Origin: Rhizobium sp. R634
Lineage (GTDB): Bacteria > Pseudomonadota > Alphaproteobacteria > Rhizobiales > Rhizobiaceae
NCBI RefSeq assembly: GCF_002211305.1
Contig: NZ_LOKW01000002.1
Coordinates: 124,001 to 188,000 of the forward strand
Reading direction: 5' to 3'
DNA length: 64,000 nucleotides
The translations under genes and the position numbers were made by a program. Numbering within the stretch: position 1 is the first letter of the stretch; each line of letters begins with the position of its first letter. The notes under the pieces are model-generated. The model made no database searches and was not told the DNA's origin. It saw only the letters and a list, made by a program, of their open reading frames with translations. This document shows, piece by piece, positions 1-8,650 of the stretch.

Positions 1-217
1 CATCGAAGAGGGCGGACGTTTTTTCGGCCTGCTTTTTTGACGCGGGCGGAACTGCCTGTGTGGGCTGGATGGCGCTTATGAACGGCGCCCAATCAAAAAT
101 GCGCTCGAAAAGCCGCCGGAGGATTCGCTTGGGTTGCCAGGATCTCCGCCGGTGTTCCGATCGGCGGCAAGAGGCCGTTGCGGGCGGCCGGTGCTCCGGG
201 CCGCCCAATGCGTGTCT
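1..217. other. Window edge, no gene seen
   Basis: Nothing convincing is coded here. The only open frames are shadows of the TPR gene that ends at 218. The first three bases read ATG on the minus strand, but no ribosome binding site precedes them, so I do not call a start there. Confidence 0.5.
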
Positions 218-1087
218 TTAGCCGGCTGGGGCGACACCGACGCGGGCCAGGCCGTCGCGGGCCGGCTGGTATTTGGGATCGAGGCCGATTGCGTGGCGAT
301 AGGAGCGGGCGGCCTTCGCCTTGTCGCCGCGGCGTTCGTAGACGAGCGCCTGGTTGGCCCAGGATTCGGCGATGTTGCCGTTGAGTTCGATCGCATGATT
401 GAAATCGGCAAAGGCGTTATCGTCGTCGTTCAGCGCGAAGTAGGAGATGCCGCGGCCATTATAAGGCTCGGGAGAATTCGGCGCGAGCGAGATGGCCTTC
501 GAGAAATCGTCGATCGCCTTGTCCTGCTGGTTGCGCTTCTGAAAGATCAGGCCGCGATTGTGATAGGCGCGGCCATCGGTGGTGCCGAGCTGGATCGCCT
601 TGTTGAAGTCGTTGAAGGCCGCATCGTCCTGGCCGGCCATGCGATAGACATTGCCGCGGCCGATATAGGCGACGTCGTAGCTCGGATTGATCTGCAGGGC
701 GGCGTTATAGTCGGCAATCGCCTGCTGCTGCTGGCCCATGTTGCGATAGACAAGGGCGCGGTTGGCATACGCCTGGAAGAAGCGCGGATTGATCTGCAAT
801 GCCGTGTTGAAATCGTTCAGCGCCTGGCGGAACTGGCCGCCGCGGCCATAGGCGGAACCGCGGACATTGTAGCCTTCGGGATCCCTCGGATTGGCGTTGA
901 TAACCGCCGTCAGCGACGCGATGTTCTCTTCCGAGCCCTGCGCCTTGTCGATGCGGATCACGGCGTCCGTGGTGTTGGTCGTTTCGCAGCCGGCGAGGCC
1001 GAGCATGGCGGCCAGCGTCAAGGCGGGCAGGAATGCGGTTTTCTGCAAGCGCCAGGCGCGGGACGGATTGAAGGTGATATCAGCCAT
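218..1087 (-). CDS. TPR-repeat lipoprotein
   Basis: A 289-residue protein with a signal peptide ending in the lipobox LAGC (lipidated Cys34), followed by about six consecutive tetratricopeptide repeats from residue 65 to the end. TPR lipoproteins of this kind are membrane-anchored scaffolds for protein-protein contacts; a specific partner cannot be read from the sequence. The start chosen (MADITF) gives a normal lipoprotein leader; the open frame extends 33 codons further upstream into sequence without a leader. It lies just downstream of rpsU in the same direction but beyond a strong terminator, so it probably has its own promoter. It resembles the NlpI-type TPR lipoproteins annotated in many rhizobia, but that equivalence is inference. 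Confidence 0.88.
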   Translation of the reverse strand: MADITFNPSRAWRLQKTAFLPALTLAAMLGLAGCETTNTTDAVIRIDKAQGSEENIASLTAVINANPRDPEGYNVRGSAYGRGGQFRQALNDFNTALQINPRFFQAYANRALVYRNMGQQQQAIADYNAALQINPSYDVAYIGRGNVYRMAGQDDAAFNDFNKAIQLGTTDGRAYHNRGLIFQKRNQQDKAIDDFSKAISLAPNSPEPYNGRGISYFALNDDDNAFADFNHAIELNGNIAESWANQALVYERRGDKAKAARSYRHAIGLDPKYQPARDGLARVGVAPAG

Positions 1088-1149
1088 TCGGGCTCGCTTT
1101 CCCCATGCGGCATATCCGGTACGCGGATATGCGATCTTCAGCGGCAAAC

Positions 1150-1182
1150 TAAAAAGGCGGCGGCGAACCCATCGCCCCCGCC
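1150..1182 (-). terminator. Rho-independent terminator of rpsU
   Basis: On the minus strand an 11-bp GC-rich stem with a single G-G mismatch (arms 1156-1166 and 1172-1182) is followed by five T residues (1155-1151). It sits about 40 bases after the rpsU stop codon and ahead of the TPR gene start. Confidence 0.75.
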
Positions 1183-1221
1183 ACAATGCATCTGAAAACG
1201 TCGAAAAAACGACGGCAACGC

Positions 1222-1434
1222 TTAGCGTGCGACCAGACCTTCGCGCTGGGCGCGCTTGCGGGCCAGCTTGCGAACGCGGCGAACAGCCTCGGCCTTTTCG
1301 CGAGCACGCTTCTGCGACGGCTTCTCGTAGTAGTCGCGCATCTTCATTTCGCGGAAAATGCCTTCGCGCTGCATCTTCTTCTTGAGAGCGCGGAGAGCCT
1401 GATCGACATTGTTATCGCGGACAAGTACCTGCAC
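1222..1434 (-). CDS. rpsU: 30S ribosomal protein S21
   Basis: A 70-residue, highly basic protein ([14 protein letters not shown], with the family motif [16 protein letters not shown]) that is clearly ribosomal protein S21, a component of the 30S platform involved in initiation. The start is a GTG codon; an in-frame GTG three codons upstream is the alternative. The AAAGGA Shine-Dalgarno lies 11 bases before the chosen GTG and only 2 before the other, so the start is chosen mainly by the family N-terminus. The C-terminus ends in a short basic helix, without the long tail carried by some other rhizobial S21 paralogues, so this may be one of two S21 genes in the genome (inference). Confidence 0.93.
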   Translation of the reverse strand: MQVLVRDNNVDQALRALKKKMQREGIFREMKMRDYYEKPSQKRAREKAEAVRRVRKLARKRAQREGLVAR

Positions 1435-1590
1435 GAGAATCACGTTCCTTTGGTTTGGTTGATGCCTGAGGCGGCGCAGCGCCAGGGGCAAAAATATAAC
1501 GTTCGCGCGGCCGCAGCCTTGCGATTGGTGATGCGGGATAGCAGATCGGGTAGGGGAAGTCCAGATGGATATGGAGGGCGGGCGGAAAAA

Positions 1591-3201
1591 TCACGCCTCG
1601 TCCGACACCCGGCTGCGATCGGCCGCCTCGGGCAAAGTTTCATCCAGCGCGGCAATCGCCTCCTTGAGGGCTGTCCTGACCCGCAGGCGATCGGCCGGCT
1701 CCAACCGGCTCATATCCAGATGCAGGTCGAGGCCCGAGAGGTGTTCGCTGAGAACGCGGCTCTTGTGATCGGCGCCGAGCTTCAGCCCGTCAACCGCATA
1801 GGGCACGATCTCGCGCTGTATGCCCTTCATCGTGATCGGCGGCAAGGGATGGGCATCGACGATTTCGTTTACCAGCGCATAGGTTTCGTAGCTGATGACG
1901 ATTTCTCCGCCCTGGGCGATCGATTGCAGACGGGCCGCGAGATTGGCCTCGGCGCCGATGATCGTATAGTCCATGCGGTCATTGCTGCCGAAATTGCCGA
2001 CGTTGCAGTAACCGCTGTTGATTCCCATGCGGACCACGAACGGCTCCTCGGTCCCGTTCCTCCGCCACCTGTCCTTGAGTTCTCCGAGGCGGCGCTGCAT
2101 GTCGACCGCCATGCGCAGGCAGGCTTTCGCATCCTCTTCGGAGCCTTTCGTTTCCGGATCGCCGAAAAAGACCAGCATCGCGTCGCCGATGAACTTGTCC
2201 ACCGTGCCGCCATGCTCGAGCGCAATCTTCGACATTTCGGTCAGATATTCGTTGAGCATCTCCGTCAGGGCTTCCGGCTGCAGGCGCTCGGTGGTCGCGG
2301 TAAAATCCTTGATGTCCGAGAAGAAGATGGTCAGGCGCTTGCGCTCAGTATGGACGACGACATCCTTCTGCCCGCTGAAGATGCTCTTGTAGATCTGCGG
2401 CGAGAGATAGCGCGAGATCTTCAGGGAAACGCTGGCGAGGAACTCGTTCGCCGCTTCCAGATCCTGGTTGGCGCCGTGGATCGCCCGCGTCTGCTGCCGC
2501 TGGAGCAGGATGAAGCTGATGCCGATGACGGCGACGAACAGGAAGTAGCAGAGCAGATATTTGAAGGCGAAGACGTTGCTGACATAAGGCTGTCTGATGA
2601 TGACTTCCTGAATGCCGCGCACATCACCCACTTTCCAATCGGTCTTGGGGCTTTCGGGATGGCTGTTGTGGCAGGCGACGCAGGCCTGGCCCATGACGAC
2701 AGGGGTGATGAACCTCAACGTATCGGTCAATCCGACACGGGTAAGGTCGTTCAGCGTCTGCTGCGGATTGGCGCGCAGGGCGGCGAGCGCCTGCTTCTCG
2801 AAGTCGTCGAGCTCGTGGGATGCGCGGCTCTTGAAGGGGAGGTCGGAAACGAAACGGTAGGTGATATTGGCCTGCTGTTCCTTGATGACGTCGCCGAGTT
2901 CCAGGGAAAGGGTTGCCGGCAGCGGTATGGCGCCCGGGATATTGGCGTAGTTATGGGAGACGACCGTGCCTGCCGTGCCTCCGCTCGCATGCGCGGCCAG
3001 AACACGCCCAACGACATTCGTGGAATAATAAGAGCGGATGCTCGATATCAGCGAGCTCATGTCGCGCGCCTGCCGCCGCAGGGTATTTCCCGAGAGATCG
3101 CTGATATCGAGCCAGACGGCAAGCGGCAGCCCCGCGAGCATGGCCAGCACCACGACAATCAGCCAGTAGCCGCTCCGGCGCGCGGCGGATTCGGAAATCA
3201 C
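1591..3201 (-). CDS. Membrane nucleotide cyclase with periplasmic DUF3365 haem-type sensor
   Basis: A 536-residue class III adenylate/guanylate cyclase. A transmembrane helix (about 12-31) is followed by a periplasmic region of roughly 170 residues resembling the DUF3365/Tll0287-like domain, which carries CVACHNSH at 174-181, a CxxCH motif able to hold c-type haem. A second transmembrane helix (about 212-233) leads through a short coiled linker to the cyclase domain (about 285-480). Metal-binding Asp296 (FFSDIKDF) and Asp340 (KFIGD), the base-recognition Lys336 and the NLAAR transition-state motif are present, so it should be active. It is divergent from the CHASE2 cyclase at 3457. Gas, redox or haem-iron sensing would fit the architecture but is inference. 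Confidence 0.9.
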   Translation of the reverse strand: MISESAARRSGYWLIVVVLAMLAGLPLAVWLDISDLSGNTLRRQARDMSSLISSIRSYYSTNVVGRVLAAHASGGTAGTVVSHNYANIPGAIPLPATLSLELGDVIKEQQANITYRFVSDLPFKSRASHELDDFEKQALAALRANPQQTLNDLTRVGLTDTLRFITPVVMGQACVACHNSHPESPKTDWKVGDVRGIQEVIIRQPYVSNVFAFKYLLCYFLFVAVIGISFILLQRQQTRAIHGANQDLEAANEFLASVSLKISRYLSPQIYKSIFSGQKDVVVHTERKRLTIFFSDIKDFTATTERLQPEALTEMLNEYLTEMSKIALEHGGTVDKFIGDAMLVFFGDPETKGSEEDAKACLRMAVDMQRRLGELKDRWRRNGTEEPFVVRMGINSGYCNVGNFGSNDRMDYTIIGAEANLAARLQSIAQGGEIVISYETYALVNEIVDAHPLPPITMKGIQREIVPYAVDGLKLGADHKSRVLSEHLSGLDLHLDMSRLEPADRLRVRTALKEAIAALDETLPEAADRSRVSDEA

Positions 3202-3456
3202 GGGCGACCCTCATTCTTTTTGGAAAGCATCCGATTTTCGATCGCTACAAGAACATTTCGCCGCCTGCCCGGCAAGATCGAAGCCCTTGTCATGCCGGCA
3301 AAAGGGCGGCCAAAATTGGAGATGTCGCGCGGCAGGCCAAAAAGGGAGGAGCCGGGCTCGATGTGCGAATGGCGTTTGGGCCGAAAGCGGCGTAGCCTGT
3401 CTTCCGGCAGCTGCGGGCCTGCTCCGCCGGCCGTGGGAGGGACAGCCGGTGAGATC

Positions 3457-5628
3457 ATGACGCGCGTCCAGCAAATCGGTGTCGTTATCGGTCTGGCGAT
3501 CGTGGCTCTGCTGACGATGCTGCGCGCAGGCGATCCCGGAATTTTCAAGCTGATCCGCGGCGTGACGTTCGACGAGTATCAGCGGCTCGTTCCGAGAACC
3601 TTCGCGCCGATGCCGGTCCGGGTCATCGACATCGACGAAGCTTCGCTGCGCGAATTCGGCCAATGGCCGTGGCCGCGAGACCGGCTGGCTCTGCTGGTGG
3701 ACCGGCTTTCGGAAATGGGCGCTGCGGCCATCGCCTTCGATGTTCTGTTCTCCGAGCCGGACCGGCTGTCGCCCCGCAATGTCGTGCGCGAGGTTGCCGG
3801 GATCGATCCCTCGCTTGCCGAAAAGCTGCCCGACAATGACGAGATCTTCGCCCGTTCGATCGCCGAGAAGCCCGTCGTGCTCGGTTTCGGCCTCTCCAAC
3901 GAGGGCAATTACCGGCCGCCCGTGAAGGCGGGCTTCGCCTTTACGGGCGAAAGCCCCGTCTCGGCGCCGCCCCATCTCGGCGCCTCGACGCCGCTCAGGC
4001 CGCAACTGGAAGCAAACGCGGCCGGGCTCGGCCATATCAGCCTCAATCCCGGCAATCCCTCGCCGGTGGTGCGGGCGGTTCCGCTGTTCCTGACCGATGG
4101 CACGCAGCTTTATCCGAATCTCGCGGTCGAAGCGCTACGCGTGGCGCAGGGGGCCTCGACCTATGTGCTGGCAGGCGCGCCCGATCGCGCCGGCATCATG
4201 ACCACGGCGAAGATCGGGGATTTCATCGTGCCGCTGACGGCGGCGGGCGAACTCTGGCTCTATGTCACTCCCGACCGGGCCGAGCGTTACATATCCGTTC
4301 GGCAGGTGCTTGCGCCGGAAGGGGCGTCTCCCGAGACCGCAGCCGCCATCGCCGGCAGCATCGTCTTCGTCGGCACATCGGCGGCCGGCCTGCAGGATAT
4401 CCGCGTCACTGCGCTCGGCGAGAACGTTCCCGGCGTTTCGCTGCATGCGCAGGCCGTGGAGCAGATCCTCTCCGGCCAGTTCCTGTCCCGGCCCGACTGG
4501 GCGGACGGGCTTGAAATCCTCGTCATCGCGGTGCTTGGGTGCCTGCTCGTCGTGGTGACGACCTTCGTCAGCCCCGCCGTTGCACTGGTCTGCGGCCTGC
4601 TGATCACGGCAATGGCGCTTGTCGCGTCGTGGCTCTCCTTTCTCTATGCCGGGCTTCTCTTCGATCCGCTGGCGCCGATCATCAGCGGATCGATCACCCA
4701 TTTTGCCGCGACCTCGTTCAAGATCCTGGTGATCGACCGAGAGCGGCGCGAGGTGCGGCGCGCCTTCGGGCATTATCTCTCTCCGTCTCTGCTCCACCGC
4801 ATCGAGCATAACCGCGATGCATTGCGTCTCGGCGGAGACGACCGCGAGCTGACGATGATGTTCGTCGATGTCAGGAATTTTACCGAGATGAGCGAGCGGC
4901 TGGCGCCGACGGAGGTCGTCGCCTTCCTGAATACGCTGCTCGATGCGCTGAGCCGCCATGTCGTGGCGAATGAGGGCACGCTCGACAAGTTCATCGGCGA
5001 TTCGATCATGGCGTTCTGGAATGCGCCGGTCGATGTGGCGGATCACGAGACCAAGGCAGTTCGCACCGCGCTTGCCATGCGCGAGACACTTGCCGAATTG
5101 AACGCCGGCGACGCTTTCGGTTTCGGGCCCGATCAGCAGGTCAATATCGGCATCGGCATCCATACCGGCCTTGCCTGCGTCGGGAATATGGGCGCCAAGA
5201 CCCGCTTCAATTATTCGGCCGTCGGAGATGCCGTCAACGTCGCGGCCCGCATCGAGTCATGCTGCAAGGAGGTCGGCTTTGATATCCTCATCTCCGACAG
5301 CACCGCGCGGTCCGTGCAGGGAATGGCGCTGATCGAGGCCGGCGCGCTGCCACTCAAGGGAAAGAGCAGCCGGACGCAGATCCTGGCCGTCGTCGGCGAT
5401 GAACGGGTCGCGGCATCACAGGAATTCGCCGCGCTCGAGGTCGTTCACAGGCAGTTGATGGAGGCCCTGCAATCGCATTCGCGGAACAGCCGAAAGCTGA
5501 TCAGCGCCGCCAAGCTGAGGGCGGTGCAGGTAACCGGCGCTCTGGCGGAATTCTACCAGCGCATATCCGGCAGGACCGATCATTTTCGCGAGGCGCCGGA
5601 GGGGAGCGAAAAGAGCGCCGCCGACTGA
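3457..5628 (+). CDS. CHASE2-domain class III adenylate/guanylate cyclase
   Basis: A 723-residue membrane cyclase. An N-terminal helix (about 7-22) is followed by a CHASE2 extracytoplasmic sensor (about 35-350, with the typical PVRVIDIDEASLREFGQWPWPR stretch seen in part), three closely spaced transmembrane helices (about 350-420) and a C-terminal catalytic domain. Metal-binding Asp471 (FVDVRNF) and Asp515 (KFIGD), base-contacting Lys511 and the NVAARIE motif are intact. I placed the start at the ATG of MTRVQQIG because it directly precedes the first transmembrane helix; the frame stays open far upstream through antisense sequence. It ends six bases before the convergent FecR-domain gene, a partner type often found next to CHASE2 proteins. 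Confidence 0.9.
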   Translation: MTRVQQIGVVIGLAIVALLTMLRAGDPGIFKLIRGVTFDEYQRLVPRTFAPMPVRVIDIDEASLREFGQWPWPRDRLALLVDRLSEMGAAAIAFDVLFSEPDRLSPRNVVREVAGIDPSLAEKLPDNDEIFARSIAEKPVVLGFGLSNEGNYRPPVKAGFAFTGESPVSAPPHLGASTPLRPQLEANAAGLGHISLNPGNPSPVVRAVPLFLTDGTQLYPNLAVEALRVAQGASTYVLAGAPDRAGIMTTAKIGDFIVPLTAAGELWLYVTPDRAERYISVRQVLAPEGASPETAAAIAGSIVFVGTSAAGLQDIRVTALGENVPGVSLHAQAVEQILSGQFLSRPDWADGLEILVIAVLGCLLVVVTTFVSPAVALVCGLLITAMALVASWLSFLYAGLLFDPLAPIISGSITHFAATSFKILVIDRERREVRRAFGHYLSPSLLHRIEHNRDALRLGGDDRELTMMFVDVRNFTEMSERLAPTEVVAFLNTLLDALSRHVVANEGTLDKFIGDSIMAFWNAPVDVADHETKAVRTALAMRETLAELNAGDAFGFGPDQQVNIGIGIHTGLACVGNMGAKTRFNYSAVGDAVNVAARIESCCKEVGFDILISDSTARSVQGMALIEAGALPLKGKSSRTQILAVVGDERVAASQEFAALEVVHRQLMEALQSHSRNSRKLISAAKLRAVQVTGALAEFYQRISGRTDHFREAPEGSEKSAAD

Positions 5629-5634
5629 GGGACT

Positions 5635-6657
5635 TTACCGGCCGCGATTGAAATTCCTGCCCCGATCTTTGTCATGATCACGATCGCGGTCTCCACCGTG
5701 ATCACGATCGCGGTCTCCGCCATGATCACGGTCGTGGTCTCGATGATCCTCGCCGTGATTTCCCGGCTTGCCGTCGGTGTCATGCCGGCCATGGCCATCA
5801 TGCTTGCTAGGCTTATCCGGCTTGTCGTGATGCGGCCTGTCGTGATGCGGTTTGTCATGATGCGGTTTGTCGGGCTTGTTCGGCCGCTCTTTTTGCGGCT
5901 CGGCCTGTTTCTGCGGCGGATCCTGCTTTTGCGGCGCAGGCGCTGCTGCCGGCGGAGGCCGTATCCGATCTTTTCTTTCCGGCGCGACCGAGGCCATGTT
6001 GCAGCCGCCGAGCATGCCGATGCCGCCCGCAAGCCGCTGATTGCCGGAGAGGAAGGGCAGGGCGCGTGAATTTCCGAGCGTATCGAGAACGCTGGGATCG
6101 ACCCGGCGGGCCGGCGACATATCGCCGTTCGGCTTGGCGACGACGCAATCGCAGCGCTGCTGCAACTGGCGGCAACCGCCCGGACCGCAGAAGCTGGCTG
6201 CGCCATTCAACAGCACGACGGCAGTGGTGCCGTCGGGGCCGACGTAAAAGTCGAATGCGGTGCCGCGCACGCCGATGGTGCCGGCGGGCGTCAGGATCTG
6301 GTAGGCCGAGGATTTCGAATTGCCGCTGACCCAGCGGAAGGTTCCTTTCGCGGCCTTGATGGTGAGTTTCCTGACCGATTGCGAGTCGTCGAAGACATAT
6401 TTGTCGATGACGACGGACGAGCCCCAGCCGACTGCGAGCTTCGTGCCGTCGCGGAACAGGAATTGGCCGAGCCCGGATTGAGACGTCCGGATGCGCTCGT
6501 CGCGGTGAACGCTGGTGTTGACTTCGATCGGCCCGGCCTGTCCCGTCACTTCTGTCCTGATGACAACGGCTTGGCCGACGGGCTCTGCGGCGATCGCTGG
6601 CCGCATCGTGGAGAGCGCAATGCAAAGCGCCGCGAGTAATGAACGCCGACCCCACAT
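5635..6657 (-). CDS. FecR-domain secreted protein with His/Asp-rich tail
   Basis: A 340-residue exported protein: signal peptide cleaved after AIAA (about residue 24), then a FecR-type domain (about 50-150) with the characteristic TPAGTIGVRGTAF segment. The middle carries several cysteines (CGPGGC, RCDC) and the last 90 residues are low complexity, Pro/Lys/Gln rich and then made of His-Asp-Lys-Pro and Asp-Arg-Asp-His-Gly repeats. Such a tail could bind metal ions or polyanions (inference). Stand-alone FecR domain proteins without a FecA receptor are common and are not iron-citrate sensors as such. It is convergent with the CHASE2 cyclase and divergent from soxB. Confidence 0.85.
   Translation of the reverse strand: MWGRRSLLAALCIALSTMRPAIAAEPVGQAVVIRTEVTGQAGPIEVNTSVHRDERIRTSQSGLGQFLFRDGTKLAVGWGSSVVIDKYVFDDSQSVRKLTIKAAKGTFRWVSGNSKSSAYQILTPAGTIGVRGTAFDFYVGPDGTTAVVLLNGAASFCGPGGCRQLQQRCDCVVAKPNGDMSPARRVDPSVLDTLGNSRALPFLSGNQRLAGGIGMLGGCNMASVAPERKDRIRPPPAAAPAPQKQDPPQKQAEPQKERPNKPDKPHHDKPHHDRPHHDKPDKPSKHDGHGRHDTDGKPGNHGEDHRDHDRDHGGDRDRDHGGDRDRDHDKDRGRNFNRGR
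5674..5760. repeat. Short tandem repeats coding the FecR-protein tail
   Basis: About three imperfect copies of a roughly 24-27 base unit (TGATCACGATCGCGGTCTCC and variants) lie within the 3' end of the FecR-domain gene and encode the Asp-His-Gly-Gly-Asp-Arg-Asp repeats. A second shorter set (TCGTGATGCGG units) lies at 5824-5875. They are in frame and coding; copy number probably varies between strains. Confidence 0.75.
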
Positions 6658-6945
6658 GATACAGACCCCGGCAAGACGGGGAGAATTAACATTTTAGTAA
6701 CTGCTTGTCTTCTCGCCCACTTGGGCTAGGGCAGGCCTGGCGGGCGCCGTGCGGGCTTTGCGTCATCTTCCAGAGGGTGTCGCCTTGGGTCCGGGCACGC
6801 CTCAAAATTGCACCGTTTCGGAATCATGTCGCACAGTGTCAAAACCAAAGCTCTCGCCTGTCGCAAAAGAGCCGTTGTGCCGCATTTGGATTTGCGATTT
6901 GTATGGGCGCGGAGAACAGCTCTTGCCCGAAGGAGAAGAAGGCGG

Positions 6946-8199
6946 ATGCGGAAATATTCGGTTTTTGCCGTGGCGCGAGAGGCCCTGCGTGGCCACAGAG
7001 GCTGGGAGAAGCAGTGGACTTCACCGGAGCCTCGCGCCGAATACGATGTCGTCATCATCGGCGCCGGCGGTCATGGCCTGGGAGCTGCCTATTACCTTGC
7101 CAAGGAGCACGGCATCACCAATGTCGCGGTGATCGAGAAGGGCTGGCTTGGCGGCGGCAATACCGGCCGCAACACCACCATCATCCGCTCGAACTATCTC
7201 TATGAAGAGAGCATGCACATCTATGAGCATTCGATGAAGCTCTGGGAGGGGCTTTCTCAGGAGCTCAACTACAATGTGATGTATTCGCCGCGCGGCGTGA
7301 TGATGCTCTCGCACAATATTCACGACCAGCAGTCCTTCAAGCGGCACATCCATGCGAACCGGCTCTACGGCATCGACAATGAATGGCTGACGCCGGAACA
7401 GGCGAAGGCCTATTGCCCGCCGCTCGATATTTCGGCGAGTGCACGCTACCCGATCAACGGTGCGGCGCTCCAGCGGCGCGGCGGCACGGCGCGCCACGAT
7501 GCGGTCGCCTGGGGCTATGCGCGCGCAGCATCGGATCGCGGTGTCCACATCATCCAGAATTGCGAAGTGACCGGCATCCGCCGCGCGCCCGACGGACGCG
7601 TGACCGGCGTCGAGACCTCGCGCGGTTTCATCGGCGCCAAAAAAGTCGGCGTGTCGGCGGCCGGCCATACCTCGACGATCATGAAGATGGCAGATGTGCG
7701 CGTGCCGCTGCAATCGAGCCCGCTGCAGGCGCTGGTTTCCGAGCCGCTGAAACCGATCTTCCCGTGCGTCGTCATGTCGAACACGGTGCATGCCTATATC
7801 TCCCAGTCGGACAAGGGAGAGCTCGTCATCGGCGCCGGCACGGACCAGTACAACTCCTATTCCCAGACCGGCGGGCTGCAGATCATCACGCATACACTCG
7901 ACGCCATCTGCGAACTCTTCCCGATGTTTCGGCGCGTCAAGATGATGCGGCAATGGGGCGGCATCGTCGACAATACGCCGGACCGTTCGGCGATCCAGTC
8001 GAAGACGCCGGTTCCCGGGCTCTACGTCAATTGCGGCTGGGGCACCGGCGGCTTCAAGGCGACGCCCGGTTCGGCCAATCTCTTTGCCCACCTGATCGCC
8101 CGCGACGAGCCGCACAAGTTCAACGCCGGCCTGACGCTGGAACGCTTCCGCAGCGGCCGGCTGATCGACGAGGCTGCGGCTGCGGCGGTGGCGCACTGA
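6946..8199 (+). CDS. soxB: Sarcosine oxidase beta subunit
   Basis: A 417-residue flavoprotein of the heterotetrameric sarcosine oxidase that converts sarcosine, tetrahydrofolate and oxygen to glycine, methylene-THF and peroxide. A Rossmann FAD motif GAGGHG is at 39-44 and His184 in ARHDAVAWG matches the region where the beta subunit carries covalent FMN (known for the family; alignment by eye). The ATG at 6946 is preceded by GAAGAAGG and gives the usual family length; the frame stays open 46 codons upstream without family sequence. It is the first gene of soxBDAG. The operon lets the cell use sarcosine or betaine-derived carbon and nitrogen. Confidence 0.96.
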   Translation: MRKYSVFAVAREALRGHRGWEKQWTSPEPRAEYDVVIIGAGGHGLGAAYYLAKEHGITNVAVIEKGWLGGGNTGRNTTIIRSNYLYEESMHIYEHSMKLWEGLSQELNYNVMYSPRGVMMLSHNIHDQQSFKRHIHANRLYGIDNEWLTPEQAKAYCPPLDISASARYPINGAALQRRGGTARHDAVAWGYARAASDRGVHIIQNCEVTGIRRAPDGRVTGVETSRGFIGAKKVGVSAAGHTSTIMKMADVRVPLQSSPLQALVSEPLKPIFPCVVMSNTVHAYISQSDKGELVIGAGTDQYNSYSQTGGLQIITHTLDAICELFPMFRRVKMMRQWGGIVDNTPDRSAIQSKTPVPGLYVNCGWGTGGFKATPGSANLFAHLIARDEPHKFNAGLTLERFRSGRLIDEAAAAAVAH

Positions 8200-8265
8200 T
8201 GATGGATGTTTTTGCCCGGATGCTCGCCGCTTTCGTCGCTCACCCCCTCATCCGCTTTGCAAGCA

Positions 8266-8290
8266 CCTTCTCCTCGATGGGGAGAAGGGG
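8266..8290. repeat. REP-like palindrome between soxB and soxD
   Basis: Arms CCTTCTCC (8266-8273) and GGAGAAGG (8281-8288) form a hairpin with a short loop, preceded by CACCCCCTCATCC. This kind of intergenic unit is, from memory, widely dispersed in rhizobial and related genomes. Its 3' arm abuts the purine-rich ribosome binding site (GGAGGAGAAGGA) of soxD. Confidence 0.6.
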
Positions 8291-8308
8291 AGGAGAAGGA
8301 AATCTCAC

Positions 8309-8650
8309 ATGCTGCTGATCCATTGCCCTTATTGTCAGGAAGAGCGTTCCGAGCTCGAATTCCGCGGCGCGGGTGACGCCCACATCGTGCGGCCTGCCGA
8401 TATCGCTTCGATTTCGGACGAGGAATTCGAGACTTATTTCTTTCTGCGCGAGAACCCGAAGGGGCTGATCTTCGAACGCTGGCGCCATATTCATGGCTGC
8501 GGACGCTTTTTCAACGCGGCGCGCGATACGGTCAGCGACCAGTTCGTCACGACCTACAAGGCGGGCGAGCCGAAGCCGCGGATCGGTGCCGAAGCCGAGC
8601 AGCATGCGCCAGTCGAGACATATGAAGCCGTGGAAGGAGAGGCGCAATGA
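8309..8650 (+). CDS. soxD: Sarcosine oxidase delta subunit
   Basis: A 113-residue SoxD protein with a zinc site made from Cys6 and Cys9 (CPYC) and a histidine/cysteine pair in RHIHGCGRFF (His60 or His62, Cys64). In the known heterotetramer the delta subunit binds zinc and is structural. The start ATG is preceded by the strong site GGAGGAGAAGGA about 10 bases upstream. The 110-base gap from soxB is unusually long for this operon and holds a palindrome, while the stop overlaps the soxA start (ATGA), which indicates translational coupling downstream. Confidence 0.96.
   Translation: MLLIHCPYCQEERSELEFRGAGDAHIVRPADIASISDEEFETYFFLRENPKGLIFERWRHIHGCGRFFNAARDTVSDQFVTTYKAGEPKPRIGAEAEQHAPVETYEAVEGEAQ

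Noticed and set aside
1..3. An ATG on the minus strand at the window edge
   Set aside because: One codon without a ribosome binding site is not evidence of a gene.
5674..5875. Short regular repeats that might be mistaken for a CRISPR array
   Set aside because: They are in frame, coding and without unique spacers of constant length.
8200..8308. The soxB-soxD palindrome as a transcription terminator
   Set aside because: It lacks a T tract on the plus strand and the operon continues with coupled genes.
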